NCBI GenBank assembly: GCA_004009845.1
Contig: RMBW01000033.1
Span: 124,001-188,000 of the forward strand
Source of the DNA: Davidsoniella eucalypti
Lineage: Eukaryota > Ascomycota > Sordariomycetes > Microascales > Ceratocystidaceae
Direction: 5' to 3'
Length of the DNA: 64,000 nt
Within the stretch, counting starts at the first letter, position 1, and each line of letters begins with the position of its first letter. A program made the translations under genes and the position numbers. The notes under the pieces were generated by a model, which was not told where the DNA came from, did not search any database, and saw nothing but the letters and a program-made list of their open reading frames with translations. Below, piece after piece: positions 1-13,861 of this stretch.

Positions 1-925
1 TATATATTCAAGAACATAGCTACACTAACTAGTTATAAAAAACCAATAGTTATACAACTCGTGGCAAACATGGATTCTTCTTCTTCGTTCTTGTTACCCT
101 TTCCATATCCCTGTCTTGTTACTGCTGTGACCAAGACAAAACAATCAGTGTGTCTATAAGCCTTTTGTTTCTGTAAATGCTGTGTCTAAGCCATAGTCCA
201 TTCGTTTTTAGGTACTGTTTCCCTAGTATATGCAAAATCTAGTTGAGTGTCCTGTACGGAGATTAGTACTCTTTTCAAGTTGATTGTGATATCGACGTGT
301 ACTACAATATTCAAGCCGGATATCTCTGTGTCGAATACCCATACCCTATAGTATTCGTATGTATGAGGGCAGGAGAATGTAAGAAGCAAAGTGAAAGAGC
401 CATGCAGAGCCTCCAGTGCTACAGCATAGTATCAAAGCAAAGCAAAAAATAGTCATCATAATTATAGCAATAAGTAGACCGTTGTGGCAACGTCTAAAAA
501 AGCGAAACCCAATAAATAAGGGTGATGGCCATTGCTTAGCCTTTCAACCCACAAAGAAGGATCCGGGAAGTCGATCTATGGGGAGAGGACTAGCCAATGC
601 CATCGTTTTCATGTAAACTGTCAACTGACAACGTCCAAAAGAAAGAATCAAGAAAAAAACCAATAACGCCCAAACTCTATCCCAAAATATCCATCAGGCA
701 AGAAAATACATAAAACAGGGACCAAAGACCCAAGAAAAACACAGAACTTTGTTTAATCATCACGCATCGTTAGGCAGCCTCAAGCCACTGCAACATCGGT
801 TGTGTCAACCTTAAGGCTCGAGTATATCTGCTGGCTGCTTAGTTGTACAGAGCGTTCTGCTTCTTCATGCTGTGGGGTTGTTAGCAGCTGTTTTGATTCA
901 TACGGGAGTTCGACAGATGATAAAC
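1..925. other. 3' flank of the glutamate dehydrogenase gene, no gene seen
   Basis: This stretch lies downstream of the stop codon of the leftmost gene, which reads leftward. Short open frames are present on both strands, but none has coding-like composition, a recognisable domain or usable splice sites. The part next to the gene probably holds its 3' UTR and polyadenylation region. Nothing else could be supported. Confidence 0.5.
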
Positions 926-3900
926 TTACAAGTCGAAGAAAGCAAACTGGTCAGGCGAACTGCCGTACTTGTAGACGAAGCGGCTGGCTAGGTAGCTGCC
1001 GAAGATGGCGCGGATGTAGTTATCAGGCACACGTTGCATGATGGTGTCCAGACCAATCTTGTCCAGCAACAGACGGGGAAGTGCCTGTGACAAAACACCG
1101 CGACGGGTCTTCTCGTCCTCCCATAGCTCTGATTGCTGCAGTTGTTCGTCTAGCGTAGTGATAGCGATAGACAGTTTATCCGAGAGAATGCTTCGAGCGA
1201 TGCCGCTCTTATCGTGCTCGCTCCACAGAGCCTCGAATTCGAGTCTGGCGTTCTCGCAGATCTTGGCCTGCACTTCCTTGACATAGTCCTTGTAGAACTG
1301 AGGTGCCTCACCAGTCTTGGCATCAACACACATGTGCTGGATGAAGCTTTCGTCATCGAACGACAAAGCAGCTAGAACCTCCATCGAAGAGGAGGTGACA
1401 CCACCCTTGTTGGTGCTGGCATCCTTGAACAAGATGCAACCGGCCTCTTCTAGGCGCAGCTTGGCGTCCTGAGAGATGAACAGGTTGGCACCCTCGACGA
1501 TGTAGGGGACAACGGAGCGGCCATCCTTGATCAGTTTGTTGACGGAAAACAGGTCGATGGACTCAGGACGACCACCACAGGGCACAAACATGTCAGTGAA
1601 GTCAGTTTGGCGCAGATGGTACGTGTTGCGGAAGGCAGTACCGTTGGTGACGACCTCACCAGTGGGTAGAGTGGTGTTGGTATCGTCGCAGAGAACACGG
1701 TAACCATCCTTGGACAGCTTGGAGAGGTTGTACTCGCTGATCATGACACGGCGCTGGGCAAGACCCAGAAGCTCATCGCGGTCAAGACCATTGGGGTCGA
1801 CCAACACACCGGAACCATCAACTACAGAGGTGTACTTCTCGTTACCGAGCAGAATCTCGTTGCTGCCCAGGTCACCATCGGGACCACCAGTCTGCATCTT
1901 GCGAACATTGGCGGGGTCCAACTCCAGCTGGCGGTAGATGCCCTTGACATACTCGCGGACGGATAGAGTAGTCATGCCGTAGCGGTCGTGGGGGATACCA
2001 CCGAGGCGGGGGGACTTGCCGGTGAAGAAAGACTTCCACCAAGGGGCACCACGAAGACGAGCGTGCTCAGTGGCCCAGTCGACCAGGTCGGCTGTGTTCT
2101 CATCAGGGCCCATGAACAGGATCTCCTCTTTGCCATACAAATCGACAATGGGGTTCTTGATACCGGGAGTCCGAGCAGGTAGAAGCAGGTCAAGAATTGC
2201 ATCAATGTACTTCTCAAAGGCCTCGCGGGCGTTGTCCTGAGACTTGGCATCTAGAAGAATGACACCCTTGGAACCACCTTCGGGAATATCCTTGTTCTTG
2301 CGCTGCTGGGTGCTGGCAAGACCGTAGTTCTCATCGAACAGATTGCGGGCGTTGATGGCGTAAGCCTCCTTGCTGCGAGACTTGACGATACGGATACCAC
2401 CACGAGCAATGTCCTTGAAGCGCAGGTGGAAGCCACGAGACTCACCAGAGATGACTAGGAACATGCCATACAGAGGCTTGGGGTACTCAGTAGCCGGCAG
2501 GAATGAAGGATCCAGACGGAAAGATAGGGCAACCTTGGTAGGAGTGAAGAAGTTGGTCTTGAGAATAGCATTGTTGAAGATGCGGAACGAGGTAAAAACA
2601 ATCTCCTCGTGCTCGTTGACTACCGACTTGGAAATGTACTCCTTGAGCTTGGAATCAGACATGACCTCAACGGCAGGAGTGGGAGCCACAGTGTGCTTCT
2701 CGAAGCCAGGACCGACAGAGAGATGTACGTTGGCAAAAGAGGCGTACAGAGTGCGGACTAGCTCAGGGTACGACTTGATGATCTCCAGAATGTAATCGGG
2801 AGTGAAGGTCTCAGTGCGCAGACGGCGCTTGAGCTTGGATAGAAGGGCAGCGTGGGCGTTGTTTTCGATATCAAGCAGCTGTTCTAGTGAAGCGTACTCG
2901 GAACCCAGGCGGTTCAGGAAGTGCTGCACAAACACCCACACGCAGTGGCCGTAGATGGCCTCTTGCAAGCTGAGGTCACCGGTAGTAACGACGGCCTGAA
3001 GCTTGTTCTGAGGCATGCAATACAGCAGCGAAATCTCCTTGGTGATCTGGTGGATCGACTGCTCAATGGAGAGAAACTCACCCTGCAGGTTCATGGCAGG
3101 ACGAAGGTAGATAGACATGACAGTGATGCCGTTGGCAAACTGCTCAACGTACTTGCGTGAGGAGGTGACACCATAGTAGTGGTACAGGTCACTGAGGGCA
3201 GAGAAGATACCACGTGCGGTTCTGGAACGGAAAGCAACAACTAGACGCTTCTCGGCCATGCCTTCAACATCGAAGACCTCAATGACAGGGCCGGTACGGG
3301 AAACGGCCAGCTCAATGATCTCCTGGTAGATCTGCTTGGTGTTGGCGGTAGCCTTTTGCAGGAAGCCATGGTCAGCAATGACGTCCAGACGAGTCTCCGT
3401 GGGGTCAGTGTCCTCAGGCTTCTGCTTGAAGAGGCACTGGTAAACGAAGTAGCAACGAAGGGTGGCCTTCGAGCTAGGGCTAGCACCGAGCACGCCAGGA
3501 GAACGGAAGGTCTCAACACGGTACTTGTTGGGGTTGGTGCTATCGAGGTACTTGGCCTCGAGACGTTCCTCATAGCGGGGGCCGTCAACCACGCTGACAC
3601 CAGGCTCACTGGTATCGATGTAGACGGCGTGATCAGTGTCCTCCATGTCTAGACGGATCTCTTCCCGGCGATCCTGGCGGGACATGGAAGCAACCTTGGC
3701 GGCATATAGCGAGGTAATGTGGTTGGCAATGATGGCAGGCGACTCAATCTTGAAGTAGCCGTCATCGATACCGAGATCATTGTAGAACCACGCAATTTGT
3801 GCGTCAATGGTGTCTGAGGGAATCATGCCAACGTTGGCGATGATCTTGGTGACTGTGGGAGATAAATGGTTAGCCTAGTGTATTTTGTGGGTTTATATCT

Positions 3901-4252
3901 GTAGAGGAGTTTTGGTAGTATGGCACCCTAAAGTGGAAATGACTAGCTACTATTGTGTAAGTGGAGGTGTTGCTGGAAACTTACCCTCAGCCATTTGTTC
4001 GGCTTTGCCCTGGAAGGCTTCGGCGACATAGCCGACGGTGGCCGACCGAAGCGTGCGGTGGCCGTTGCCGTTGAGTCTGGCAGCTAGCGGCATAGCGAGA
4101 TGGGCAGGCTGGACAGAAGGGGCCTTGGCACCACGGGGAGGAGCAACTTCAGCCATGTTGATAGAGGCTGGTGACGAGGTGAAGTCACGTAACTCTGGCA
4201 AGCTATCCTTGGGGGACGCTAGGTCAGTTGTGTTCAAGCTAAGCGCAAGCAT
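926..4252 (-). CDS. GDH2: NAD-specific glutamate dehydrogenase (large fungal type)
   Basis: Oxidative deamination of glutamate to 2-oxoglutarate and ammonium with NAD+, the catabolic enzyme of nitrogen and carbon metabolism. Two exons: 4252-3985 and 3852-926. The intron 3984-3853 has GTAAGT and CACAG ends; joining gives a valine codon across the junction and an uninterrupted product of about 1064 residues, close to the ~1050 usual for fungal large NAD-GDH. Seen in the protein are the catalytic-core signature PEGGSKGVILLD, the substrate/metal region GPDENTADLVDWA, and the nucleotide-binding loop GGPDGDLGSNE. The N-terminal ~100 residues are disordered, as in homologues, and lead into a conserved GKAEQ...GMIPSD segment. 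An alternative start at 4156 (MAEVAPP, strong Kozak context) is possible; 4252 is preferred because the frame is open and it lies about 240 bases downstream of a TATAAAAG. Codon use is strongly C-ending, as expected of a highly expressed gene. Confidence 0.96.
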
Positions 4253-4491
4253 TTTGAAAATGTAGAGGAAATTAGGAGTAGTGGTAAATATATAGGGGGG
4301 TTTTGTGATAGGCGAGAAGATGTCAAGTGCACAGCACAAGGCAACAATAGGAAAGAAATGATGTAGCAAAAAATAAGAGACGGTGATCAGGAACGGTATA
4401 GAACAAAAGCCATAGTGTATGAGTATAGAGATAGAAGAGCGTGGTGAGAAAGGCCGAGGAAGAAAGTGGAATGGGAGGGCATGCCAATGGG

Positions 4492-4499
4492 CTTTTATA
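4492..4499 (-). promoter_or_regulatory. TATA box of the glutamate dehydrogenase gene
   Basis: On the minus strand this reads TATAAAAG, a canonical TATA element, about 240 bases upstream of the preferred start codon. A second A/T element (TATATATTT) at about 4285-4293 is so close to the ATG at 4252 that it would only suit the alternative start at 4156. Assignment is by motif and position only. Confidence 0.45.
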
Positions 4500-5596
4500 T
4501 CAAGTCCGGGGACATGAATCGGCTATCAGGCTCAAGATAGTAGAAATTGTAGTGTAGTCAGTCATAGATAGTCTTACGCCACCCGCATCCTACACGTCAG
4601 GTATCTGTCTTTGAGACTGGCTGACTATAGTTCGACTACTAACTATGGTAGTTGTATAGAGGATGTAGAGTCGGTGCTACTTGAGGATAATGGGCATAGA
4701 TAGCCAAAGATAGACATAGCCCCAGACAATGTCCAAGCAAGCGAGAACGAGGCCGGGGGAGGGGGGCAGAGAAGGGGGTGAAGAGATAGAGACGAAAAAA
4801 GGGCACGTTATATTGGATAGGCTATTGGCTTATGTTCATGGGGGGAAGGAGGGGTGGGAAAACGAGATGGGCTGTAGTCTATTATCTGCCGTCTGAACAC
4901 AGGCCGCTAGGCTATTAGTTCCCGAGGCTCGCATTCTCTATTCTCTTCCTCTCTCTCTTCACCGCCGAACATCACTAAAGCAGAGCTAGAGACGACGGAG
5001 TACGACAGTGCAGATGTGGATTAGGAAGCATGTACACACTCATCCCAAGTGCTATCGAGGTTGCAGTAATACAGCACGTAGTAGCACACTTGATATTGTG
5101 TGCTGATGTTGCTGCTGCTCATTGTTACTAGACCCGGCCGATAGCCAGCAAGGGACGAGCGGACAGGCAATATTCCAAAGGGTCTATTTTAAGGACCAAT
5201 AAAGAAAGGGTGTGACGACATCGACAGATATGGCGATAGAGAGAGCAGTGTAGAAAATAAGGAAAGGGTATAAACAATCAGGTTGCGGACTGATAAGGAC
5301 GAGACACAAGGGGGGTGACAGAACACGAGTTGACAAAGGGGCGCATACCTAAAGATCAAAAAAGAGGCGAGACTTCAGCTAAGACTAGACGGCGTGGTTT
5401 CTGATAGCAGTTTTGGGTTGCTTGGATGAAGATAAAGAATGAAGGAGCACTAGACGGCAGGCCGTTGACTAGATAAAGACTAGATATCTCGCTAGGGCTG
5501 TGTCAGCAGCTGAGGCTTTGCTCGGCAGATACGAAGTGAGTGACGCGGTGAATATGAAGAAGCTTGAAAAGCAGAGGGGAAAAGCAGAAGGGGAAA

Positions 5597-5905
5597 ATGG
5601 GTTATAAAGGCCAAACACTGAAGAAATTAACGCCAGCTGTTGTGGCTGCTATCACGCTTCTCTTCTCTTCCGTTCCAACTTTGGCAGGCAGTCTTGTCTT
5701 GGTAGATAACAGAGCAGAAAGGGAGCGCTTGAAACAAGCAGTCAAAATAGCCAAAACGATCAAAACAGGGCACTGGACCAAGTCCCCGGGCACTCTTTTT
5801 TGTTGTCTTTTTGCTGTTATTGTTATGACGATTGTTGAGCATTGGTCTTCTGTAAGTGATGGGTGGCAGGGGTTTGATTGGGAGGCACAGATAGGGTTTA
5901 TGTAG
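5597..5905 (+). CDS. possible small secreted or membrane protein (weak)
   Basis: A 102-codon frame starts at an ATG in good context (AAAATGG). Its product begins with a basic stretch followed by a hydrophobic run and a small-residue motif (VVAAITLLFSSVPTLAG) that looks like a signal peptide, with a charged segment and a second hydrophobic segment (LFCCLFAVIVMTIV) further on. No homologue is recognised, the frame is overlapped by similar-sized frames on the other strand, and the base composition is not clearly coding. It lies upstream of and divergent from glutamate dehydrogenase. It may be chance. Confidence 0.18.
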   Translation: MGYKGQTLKKLTPAVVAAITLLFSSVPTLAGSLVLVDNRAERERLKQAVKIAKTIKTGHWTKSPGTLFCCLFAVIVMTIVEHWSSVSDGWQGFDWEAQIGFM

Positions 5906-8900
5906 GAAAAGCAAAACATGGTGGGCAACTACTGGATGGCGCAGACTGGAAGGCTGTTTCGATATCTGTCTATCGGTCTCTCTATAGGCCTCGTAGACAG
6001 ATGGTCAGATAGACAGCTAACAGACCAAGAGGATACACCGGCACTTCTAGCATCCAGCGAAGTCGTCGAAGTCATCGAAGAACAAGCAAGAAATAGAAGC
6101 TCAAGAAGAAGCTAGCGGCAGGAATGCAGTGTTACAGCCCTGTTCTGAGCTAAAGCCAGCAAAGTTCTCCTTATCTCTGGCCCCTGGCTCGTGTTGCTTT
6201 TCATAGAAACAGACCTAAACAGACCTAAAGAGTAGCGCCCGCTAACAAAGCACTCAGCCTTCTCTCCCAGTTCCATACTTATGTTGCCCCATGCTATCGA
6301 ACACGGAACAGCGTAGGAAAATAGAGACGCATCGTCCGTGAGAAGAAGTAAGGACCGGAGAGTACTTTTACCCGGACCCAATTGGAGACTTTGCAACCAG
6401 AGCATGGCTCATCTCATCAGCTGGGAAAGCTTAAGAGATAAGAATGAGATGGCGGGCGTGCAAGGGAGCTTGAAACAAACATTCGATAGTGTGAAGATAG
6501 TCAAGATCGCTGTCAGACTTGGCCAGGGAGGGAAAACAGCCCAACAATCGTCATTAACATCGGCCATCCGCCATCAACTAAGCACAACTGGGCATTTACA
6601 GTGCACAGTGTATGTTGATATGCTGAGAAGCGGTGAAGAAAGGAAAGGCTTTGTCCGAGATAAGAGAAGCCTCAAAACAAACGGACTAAATCTTGGCTTG
6701 TTTATGTTTATTTACGTTTGTTTTTGTTTTTGAGAACAACAACAAAGCAAAGAGATAGAGATAGGCAAGAACCACCTGTGCCTTTCTTCTTTCTTGTGCT
6801 CCTCCTACCTTGAACGACGATGCACGTGGGGGGGAGTACAAAAAAAAAGACAACTGCCAACTCACTCGAGCCAATGGGGAAGCAGACACGTTTTAGCCAG
6901 CTGTATAGCTCTCTATTCTTCTCAATCTTCCGTCTAGCCCGTGAATGCGTTTAAGCAAAGCAAATGCACTTTAACGTACACGAGCTGGGCAAAACAGAAT
7001 ACAAGGCAGCCAAAGGACACTAAAAAGATCAAGAAGATGCAAGCTGCGACGACCCACTGGAGATCTCCGCTAGCTTGGCATCTGGCTGTTCTGGAAAGGG
7101 AAGGAACTTCGATATCCTTCCTGAAATGGCTACATGGACGCATTTTTACACTGAGAAACCCAAGTGTAGCGTCCGGGCTATCAGAAGATATCTTTGAAGT
7201 TTTCACTGCGCCAGCCGCGGAGATGCTCACTTGTATCGAGCAAGCAGGCCAGGAGGATATATCAACAGAGACTTGCTGACAAGTACATGTATATCTGTAC
7301 AGACGCTTATGTATCCGAGTCTGGCTTCTGCTATCTTGAGTTGAGACAAGACAGGATACACATCACATCACATAACCACGCGGGCCAGAGATAGGGAAGA
7401 AAACAGGACAGGCAGACGGATGGGATAGGGCAAGGAAGAACAGCATGAGCATGTACATAGACATGGAAATAAGCATGTAGATGTACATACACAACAGGCA
7501 TCGGGAACACAGGCAGACGGGGCGGGGATAAGCCAGGGAGCTGAGAGACAAGACAGGCAATACTGGCAAAGGAAGAAGAACAAAAAGGAGAGAGATGTAC
7601 ATACCTAGACGGGTGGTAATAGATGGATGGAGATATGTGATAATACAAAGAGATGTTGTGCGTACACGGAACAGACAACGACGAGACAGAGTTAGATAGA
7701 AGATAAGTAGTAGAAGTGGCTGCAGATATGAGACAAGGTGCAGGACAAGAAGATGGCAAAGATCGCCTACTGCCAGGACGATCTAGAAAAGATGTATAAC
7801 AGAGGAGAGCGGGTTGAAGACTTGGTGATGGTGATGACAACAAGACAGAAGAACGAGAAACACGGCAAGGGACCAGTGGCCTTTTGTAGTGATTTTGGTC
7901 TTTGATGATCGCGAAGCTTCAACTTTGACAAAACTCTCCATCTATACTTTGCTCTAAGCTATGAACGGCATAGATACGGTTTAGAGTCAGCTTCATTTAT
8001 CGATGTTTTATCGGTTGGAGGCGTTATTTATCTATTTCTCGAGCAGATTAAAAGAAATGTCCTGGATATATTTGTACATAATATCGAACTATTTTCGCCC
8101 AGTCCAGTCAAGTCGTATGCGTTTTGGGATCCTAAAGGAAGACAAAAAAAAAGAATTTAATCGAGATAAATAGCACACTTGGCTCGGCTTGTTTCCCTTC
8201 TATAATGGAGCGTGGCTAGTGGATGAGTGCCCTGTGACGAGAAAAAACCAATACGATAGTGGCAGGACATGGTCCCTATTTCATGGAACCAAGTCACTAA
8301 CCAGCCCCATCCTTTCCGGCCTGCCCTCTAATGAACAACTGACAGTATCTTTTTATTGATTCTTCCAAGGTGTCTCGGTATATGCGGTAATAATACATAT
8401 TGTATGATGAAGCCTCACCTAGATACTAGACATTGGGGAAAAAAGAAGGAGAATCCTCGGGCTCTGGTATCAACATACAGGTGTACTCTGAAGTCCAAGT
8501 ATTCACACTTGTAACGAACCGTGACTTACACGGGCTCCCCTATAAAAAAAAAATATATATATATTACAGTTGTTACATTTGCTTTCAGTGTCAAGATACT
8601 TATGTTAGGGTACCTACATATCCTACATGTATACACGCTTCGTTATGTGGTACGAAAGTCACTCGCTATACACCGTGCGAATAACCAGGACACAACTTGA
8701 ATATGTCGCACTAATGCCTGTTGTGTCAACACAACACTCAGAATTTTCACGGCGTTTCTGGTGCTTGGTTTGACTTGGTGATGTCTCAAGAGCGAGCCTG
8801 CCTTATCATAATGAACTTTTATAGTGAACTTTGTTGCTATATGCGTATACAGTTGTATGTATATCTGTATGAAGTTGACTGTATCAGCATAGATAGATTG

Positions 8901-10031
8901 TGCCTAGTCTTGCAATATGTCATAGTAGATTGGCAGATATCTGTATACATATTATAGAGCCTACAAATGTCATTGTGGCTCCCAATCAGCAAAGTACCAA
9001 TGCTAGCTCTTCCAATACGGGCAAACAAGCCATCTTTGACTCTACTTTATCTTTATATTTTCTCACATTGTTCAGCGATGAATAGTTACCCAATCAAATG
9101 AATAAAGTCCTTTTTTCTTTCTTTTTCTTTCCGTTTAGATCCTAGTTGTGCATAAGCCATTGAGCACCTATATTTCGCCATGTTTCAACCAATATAAAAA
9201 AAACGCATCTATGGTACATAGTTTTAGCCTTTTGATACTGCATTTTTGGGGGGCTTTTTGTTTTATTTTTCTTGGAGAGCTACGCACTTTGATTTTGTTG
9301 CTACCAGTACTTGAGGCACCTTGTTTTATACCGAAATATCCGCGTGACCTCAAGTATCTAGAAAAACTCTCTCCTTGATTGTGGAACCTGTTTACACATC
9401 TTAATTTCTACTTGGGAAAAAAAAATTCACAAAAAAAGCTTGGACATGAGAAATAAAATACAAAATGATCAAAACTCGAACGAAGCAAAAAAAAAAACGA
9501 ATCGTTTAGGTCCGAAAAAGTTTTGCTCTTTGCGGGCGCTGTTCATCTTCACCGCTGGAATTTGGGGGGGAAATATCAAGGCACTGTATAATTAATGTAC
9601 AAAGGTACAAAAGCCCGAATAGGAAAGCCGATGAAGGGTCGTGTATAAGAAATAAATATTGGGTTTCTTTAAATTAATATAGTTTATTGACTAGATAGGC
9701 TCTTCGCCTGTACGATTTTCTGTTTTCTCTCGCCCCTTCGAATATTTTTTCTGGTCTCTTTTTCTTTCACAATATCAAGAGTAAGTCTGCTTTATTTTCT
9801 GTTTTGAAGACCTTGGCTTGACCTCTCCAGCCAGGCCTCCGCCAATATCATCATGTGATCATGATTATGGAAATGCTATTACCTGATGGAAAAGGGCTGT
9901 AGTGGCCCTTTTTGGAGTAATCAAGTACCATGTATTCTAAATGTAGCAGAAACTAGTATGTATTATAAGAGTAGACCGGGCACTTTGACTAATACCAACT
10001 CAGTAGCAGAGCCCCCCTACGACCCTCTGTG

Positions 10032-10055
10032 AACAGGCGCTGTAAACCGCCTGTT
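10032..10055. other. perfect 8-bp GC-rich hairpin
   Basis: AACAGGCG (10032-10039) is followed by an 8-base loop and its exact reverse complement CGCCTGTT (10048-10055). It stands out because the surroundings are A/T-rich and gene-free. It could be a stem in an untranslated RNA or a chance palindrome. Confidence 0.4.
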
Positions 10056-13000
10056 GGACCCGTTCTGAGCACTACTGACGCACCAAGTATAGGGGACCAA
10101 AGACTCATTATCAAAGAAAAATTGGAGGGGCTTGACTATTTGTGGCCCCGAGATCGAGAGACGTCACGAGCCTTCGATCACGGGACATGCTAATATTTTT
10201 CTATTTTCTTTTTCTGCTCTCCTTATGCCATTCACCTGAAATCCGTGACTTTCTTAGGTTACTGAAACTAGTGAGATCCGGAAAGAAAGGGAAAGGGAAA
10301 AAGAAAAGTCTCCTATCGATGATTCTGTTCTGTAATGACCGGGCACATATATCTGTGATATTGTGTTCCACCCCAGTACAGCCATTGCCGTTTTATACAC
10401 TGGAACGCAAGGACACTTGATAACTTGTGATATTGTTGGAAGGACAGACTAGCCCAGACCATGTGTACAGCAAGAGCTGCATACTCGGATAAAATGGAGT
10501 GGCTAAACTCATACAGCTACACACCCTGACAGTATAGGCAGAGCTACATAGCAGACTAACCCACCTGTAAGGATGCCCGTCGTTCATGAGGAAGAGACAG
10601 ATGGACTACAGTACAACAAGGGAATATACCTCTTTTTTTTTTCACCTCTACACACGTTATGTGCTGCATCTTGGCCTACTTCAAGTTTCTTTTGTTATTT
10701 CTGAAAGATAAACTTATACTACTTCGTGCCTCGCATGGCATCAGACAAATCGACATCAACAGCCTAGACAGAAAGATATCCATAACTACGCCAAAAACAA
10801 TGGAACTTACCCAAGTGTCACAAAGTAGAATGCAGTAAATATAGTACACCGGCAGTCTGTCGCCACTTAGAAGCCTCGCCGCGATCTAAAGGAGACCCTC
10901 AAGGGAACAAGACAGGGAAAATTTTACTGCGCCGTTCGTTCAGCTAGGCTCGATCCCACCGTTTTGCTCGAGACAACGGATTTTGAAGCCTTCCCCATAC
11001 TTGTCCTTGGATGACTAGTATACATTCTAGCCTATATATTTTCTTTTCTTTTTTTCTTTATACATTGGGAACTGATAGGTAAAATGTAATCAACAAGAGA
11101 CGTGGCTTAGGACAAAGTCCGCTAAAAATGCATTTTGATATATCTTCTTTTCCTTTTAGATCGAGACACCAAAGATAACGGCAAGACAGAGAAGAAAAAG
11201 AACTTGACTCTTGCTTGTGGATCTTGGAGCTGTGTATTCCAAAACTATTATAATTATAGAACGGCTAGAATGATCTAAAGCCTTTTGACACAGAAGGAAT
11301 CGGCAGACGAGCAACAACAATCTTGAGCGTTGTTTGTTTTTCTACCAGAAACTTAACTATGTATCATTTATATATCTATTTTATCATGCTAACCAGAGAA
11401 AAAAGATGCAATGAGAATAAGAGCAAAAAGAGTACATCCTATTACGCGTAACTTCTGTGCTTGAAACATGTCACCATAATGGACACACTGTCTACACACT
11501 TTATAAGTCCACCAAGGCAATTCTTTCGAGAGGAGGAGAAAAAGCCACAAGTCAAGGATAATATTGCGACATTTTGGTGATAGCATCGCCCCAACAACAG
11601 ATATATGTAAGTAGTACCGTAAACTAGCAAAAGCATGATGTTGTTTGACTGATATATGGTGTCTCAGGAGGTCGGGGGGATATACCTTACATGCATAAAT
11701 ATATTTGTATACACCGCGTAAATCTCTCTAACACATACATAGTTATATAATGTATATATATACAGATACAGATATACATACCAACTACACAATCGTAGCG
11801 CTTGTCCAGCCGGCGGATATGCGCATACAGCTATATTTTGTATTTATTTTATTTCCATGGCATTCATTCCTGATCCAGAAAACAATTTAAAATGTCAAAG
11901 GATACCAGGAAAGGAGGGCGAGTGTACTTGCTCTGTAGTGACGTTTATATGATGTTTTGTAGTATCAAAAAGGTACCTCTCAGGTACAGGAGCCGGTCGA
12001 TTTATTCCCAGCCTTTACGGCATCCTTTCTTATTTTCGTAGTCGTAGTCCTCTTTACTTTGGTCCAGATTTTACCATGACTTCAGCCTTTCGGCATTCAA
12101 GCCCGAAGATAGTCTTCGGAGTTTTGTTTAAAAATTCAAGAAGCCAGGTTACTCTTGAGAAAGAGGAACTCCTCGTCTAGCCTTTTCACACTCCCCCTTG
12201 CATTATCAAATATATATGCACATACATCTATTAGCGGGAAGATTTAGGACATAGTTTGGGTTTGCTGGCCGTTTTGGCAGCAAGGAAGAGGAAGAGGATG
12301 CGGAGTGGATGGGAAGGATAGCTCGGGATAAACGAGTAGATTAGCCGTCAGATGTTTTGTTGCATTTTACTGGCATACACATTTACAGAAACTAACTGCT
12401 ATTTTTTTTTCCCATTGTTACTGCTACCCAACAGATAACTTGGCCCATAATGCTGGAGGCAGGAAATAAAATGTTCCCCAAGTGCCGGCATAGAAAAGCA
12501 GTCATGGATTTCGAGAACATCTTCATCTTCTTAGTCCAGGGAAGAATATATGCATTGTGATGGCAGCACTATTATATGTCCTATTTTATAGTCCCTTCTC
12601 TTCTCTTTATATTAGCAGGTTGATATCGAAACAGAATAACCACCGGCGTAAGAGATTTCCACAGGAACACGGAGCGTGTTGTCCGTGTTTCTTTATCTCG
12701 TCGCATTTTCAGAAACACAGCAAGTTTGGATGCTTCTGTGAACAATCCACACGCTGTTGTAGACGTATTTCCATTTGCTTTCGTCTCTGCAGCATGGTGT
12801 ATCGTGTTTACGTGTGCTGTATATGTGCATATATGTAGCAATGCGTACGTGGAAGCCCCTGCATAAATCGAGAAAGATTGCTCTTTCTCGGTTCCTATTC
12901 ACGTTTTTATCAATGAAGTCTAGATATACTGGAATTAACACGGTTAAAAATCATTATCAGTACAACAGCAAGCAATGACATTTTCCGTGATACTATTTTC

Positions 13001-13836
13001 GTCTTCGACATAGCTACAAAAATGGATTAGAGGAACGAGCTTGGCTGGGGCTGTAAAATTGCCATCAAAAGATTTTTCTATCGGAGGACCGGGCCGGGCC
13101 ACACGGAAGTCATTAAATCTTGAGTCTATAAACTTTTCTAGAACGGCTAGCAGAAGAAGAGGCATGCATAGACCCTAACCCTAGTACTAGTAAAAGTATT
13201 CCTTTTTTTTTTACTTGCGGTAACTATTCAAAATACGCCTTATTATGTTTCGAGTCATGTTGACATTAACTAAGACGAATAATTGACAAATACTGGTCGT
13301 CCACATATTCTTTCATATTGCTCAACGTGATTACGAAGTTGGAGAAAGTAACGAGACATTAGTCACAGTATTATACCAATATAAGAGAATACCAGAGAAA
13401 GGAGCCTTTGATTTACAAGAAAGAAGCCAAAAGAAGCACACTAGTCGATAATGGAAAAAAAGAAAAAAAAAAGAAAAACAAAAGCAGAGCCTTGGGCTTT
13501 GTTTCTATTCCCCAACTTTCTTAGAGGTTGATTTCCCCCGTGTTCCTGATGGCACTAAATCCCCGGATTTCAACAATACAGACCACTAGTCGGGAAGCCA
13601 ACATTGATGGTACAATGTCGTAATCGACCCAAACAAAAGCGTCATGACCCGTCTGGCACAGTTGGCTTTGACCGCATGACTTGCGTTGAGTTGTCGGTAT
13701 TCATTGATTTTCTTGACACGATTTGGAGGAGAAACTAGGAGATACCAGTTGTCATTACCCCCATTTTACTTGATAAGTTGACAGCTTTGTGGGGACTGTC
13801 TGGCAGCTGTTATTAAAAATAATAAACAAAGGACCC

Positions 13837-13861
13837 AAAAAAAAAAAAAAAAAAAAAAAAA
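13837..13861 (+). repeat. A25 homopolymer
   Basis: Twenty-five consecutive A. No target-site duplication or element body was recognised on either side, so it cannot be called a retroposon tail. Confidence 0.7.

Noticed and set aside
7331..7843. 170-codon minus-strand frame and overlapping smaller ones
   Set aside because: Ser/Pro/Leu/Tyr/Cys-rich low-complexity translation of purine-rich DNA, no domain, several overlapping frames of the same kind; typical of chance.
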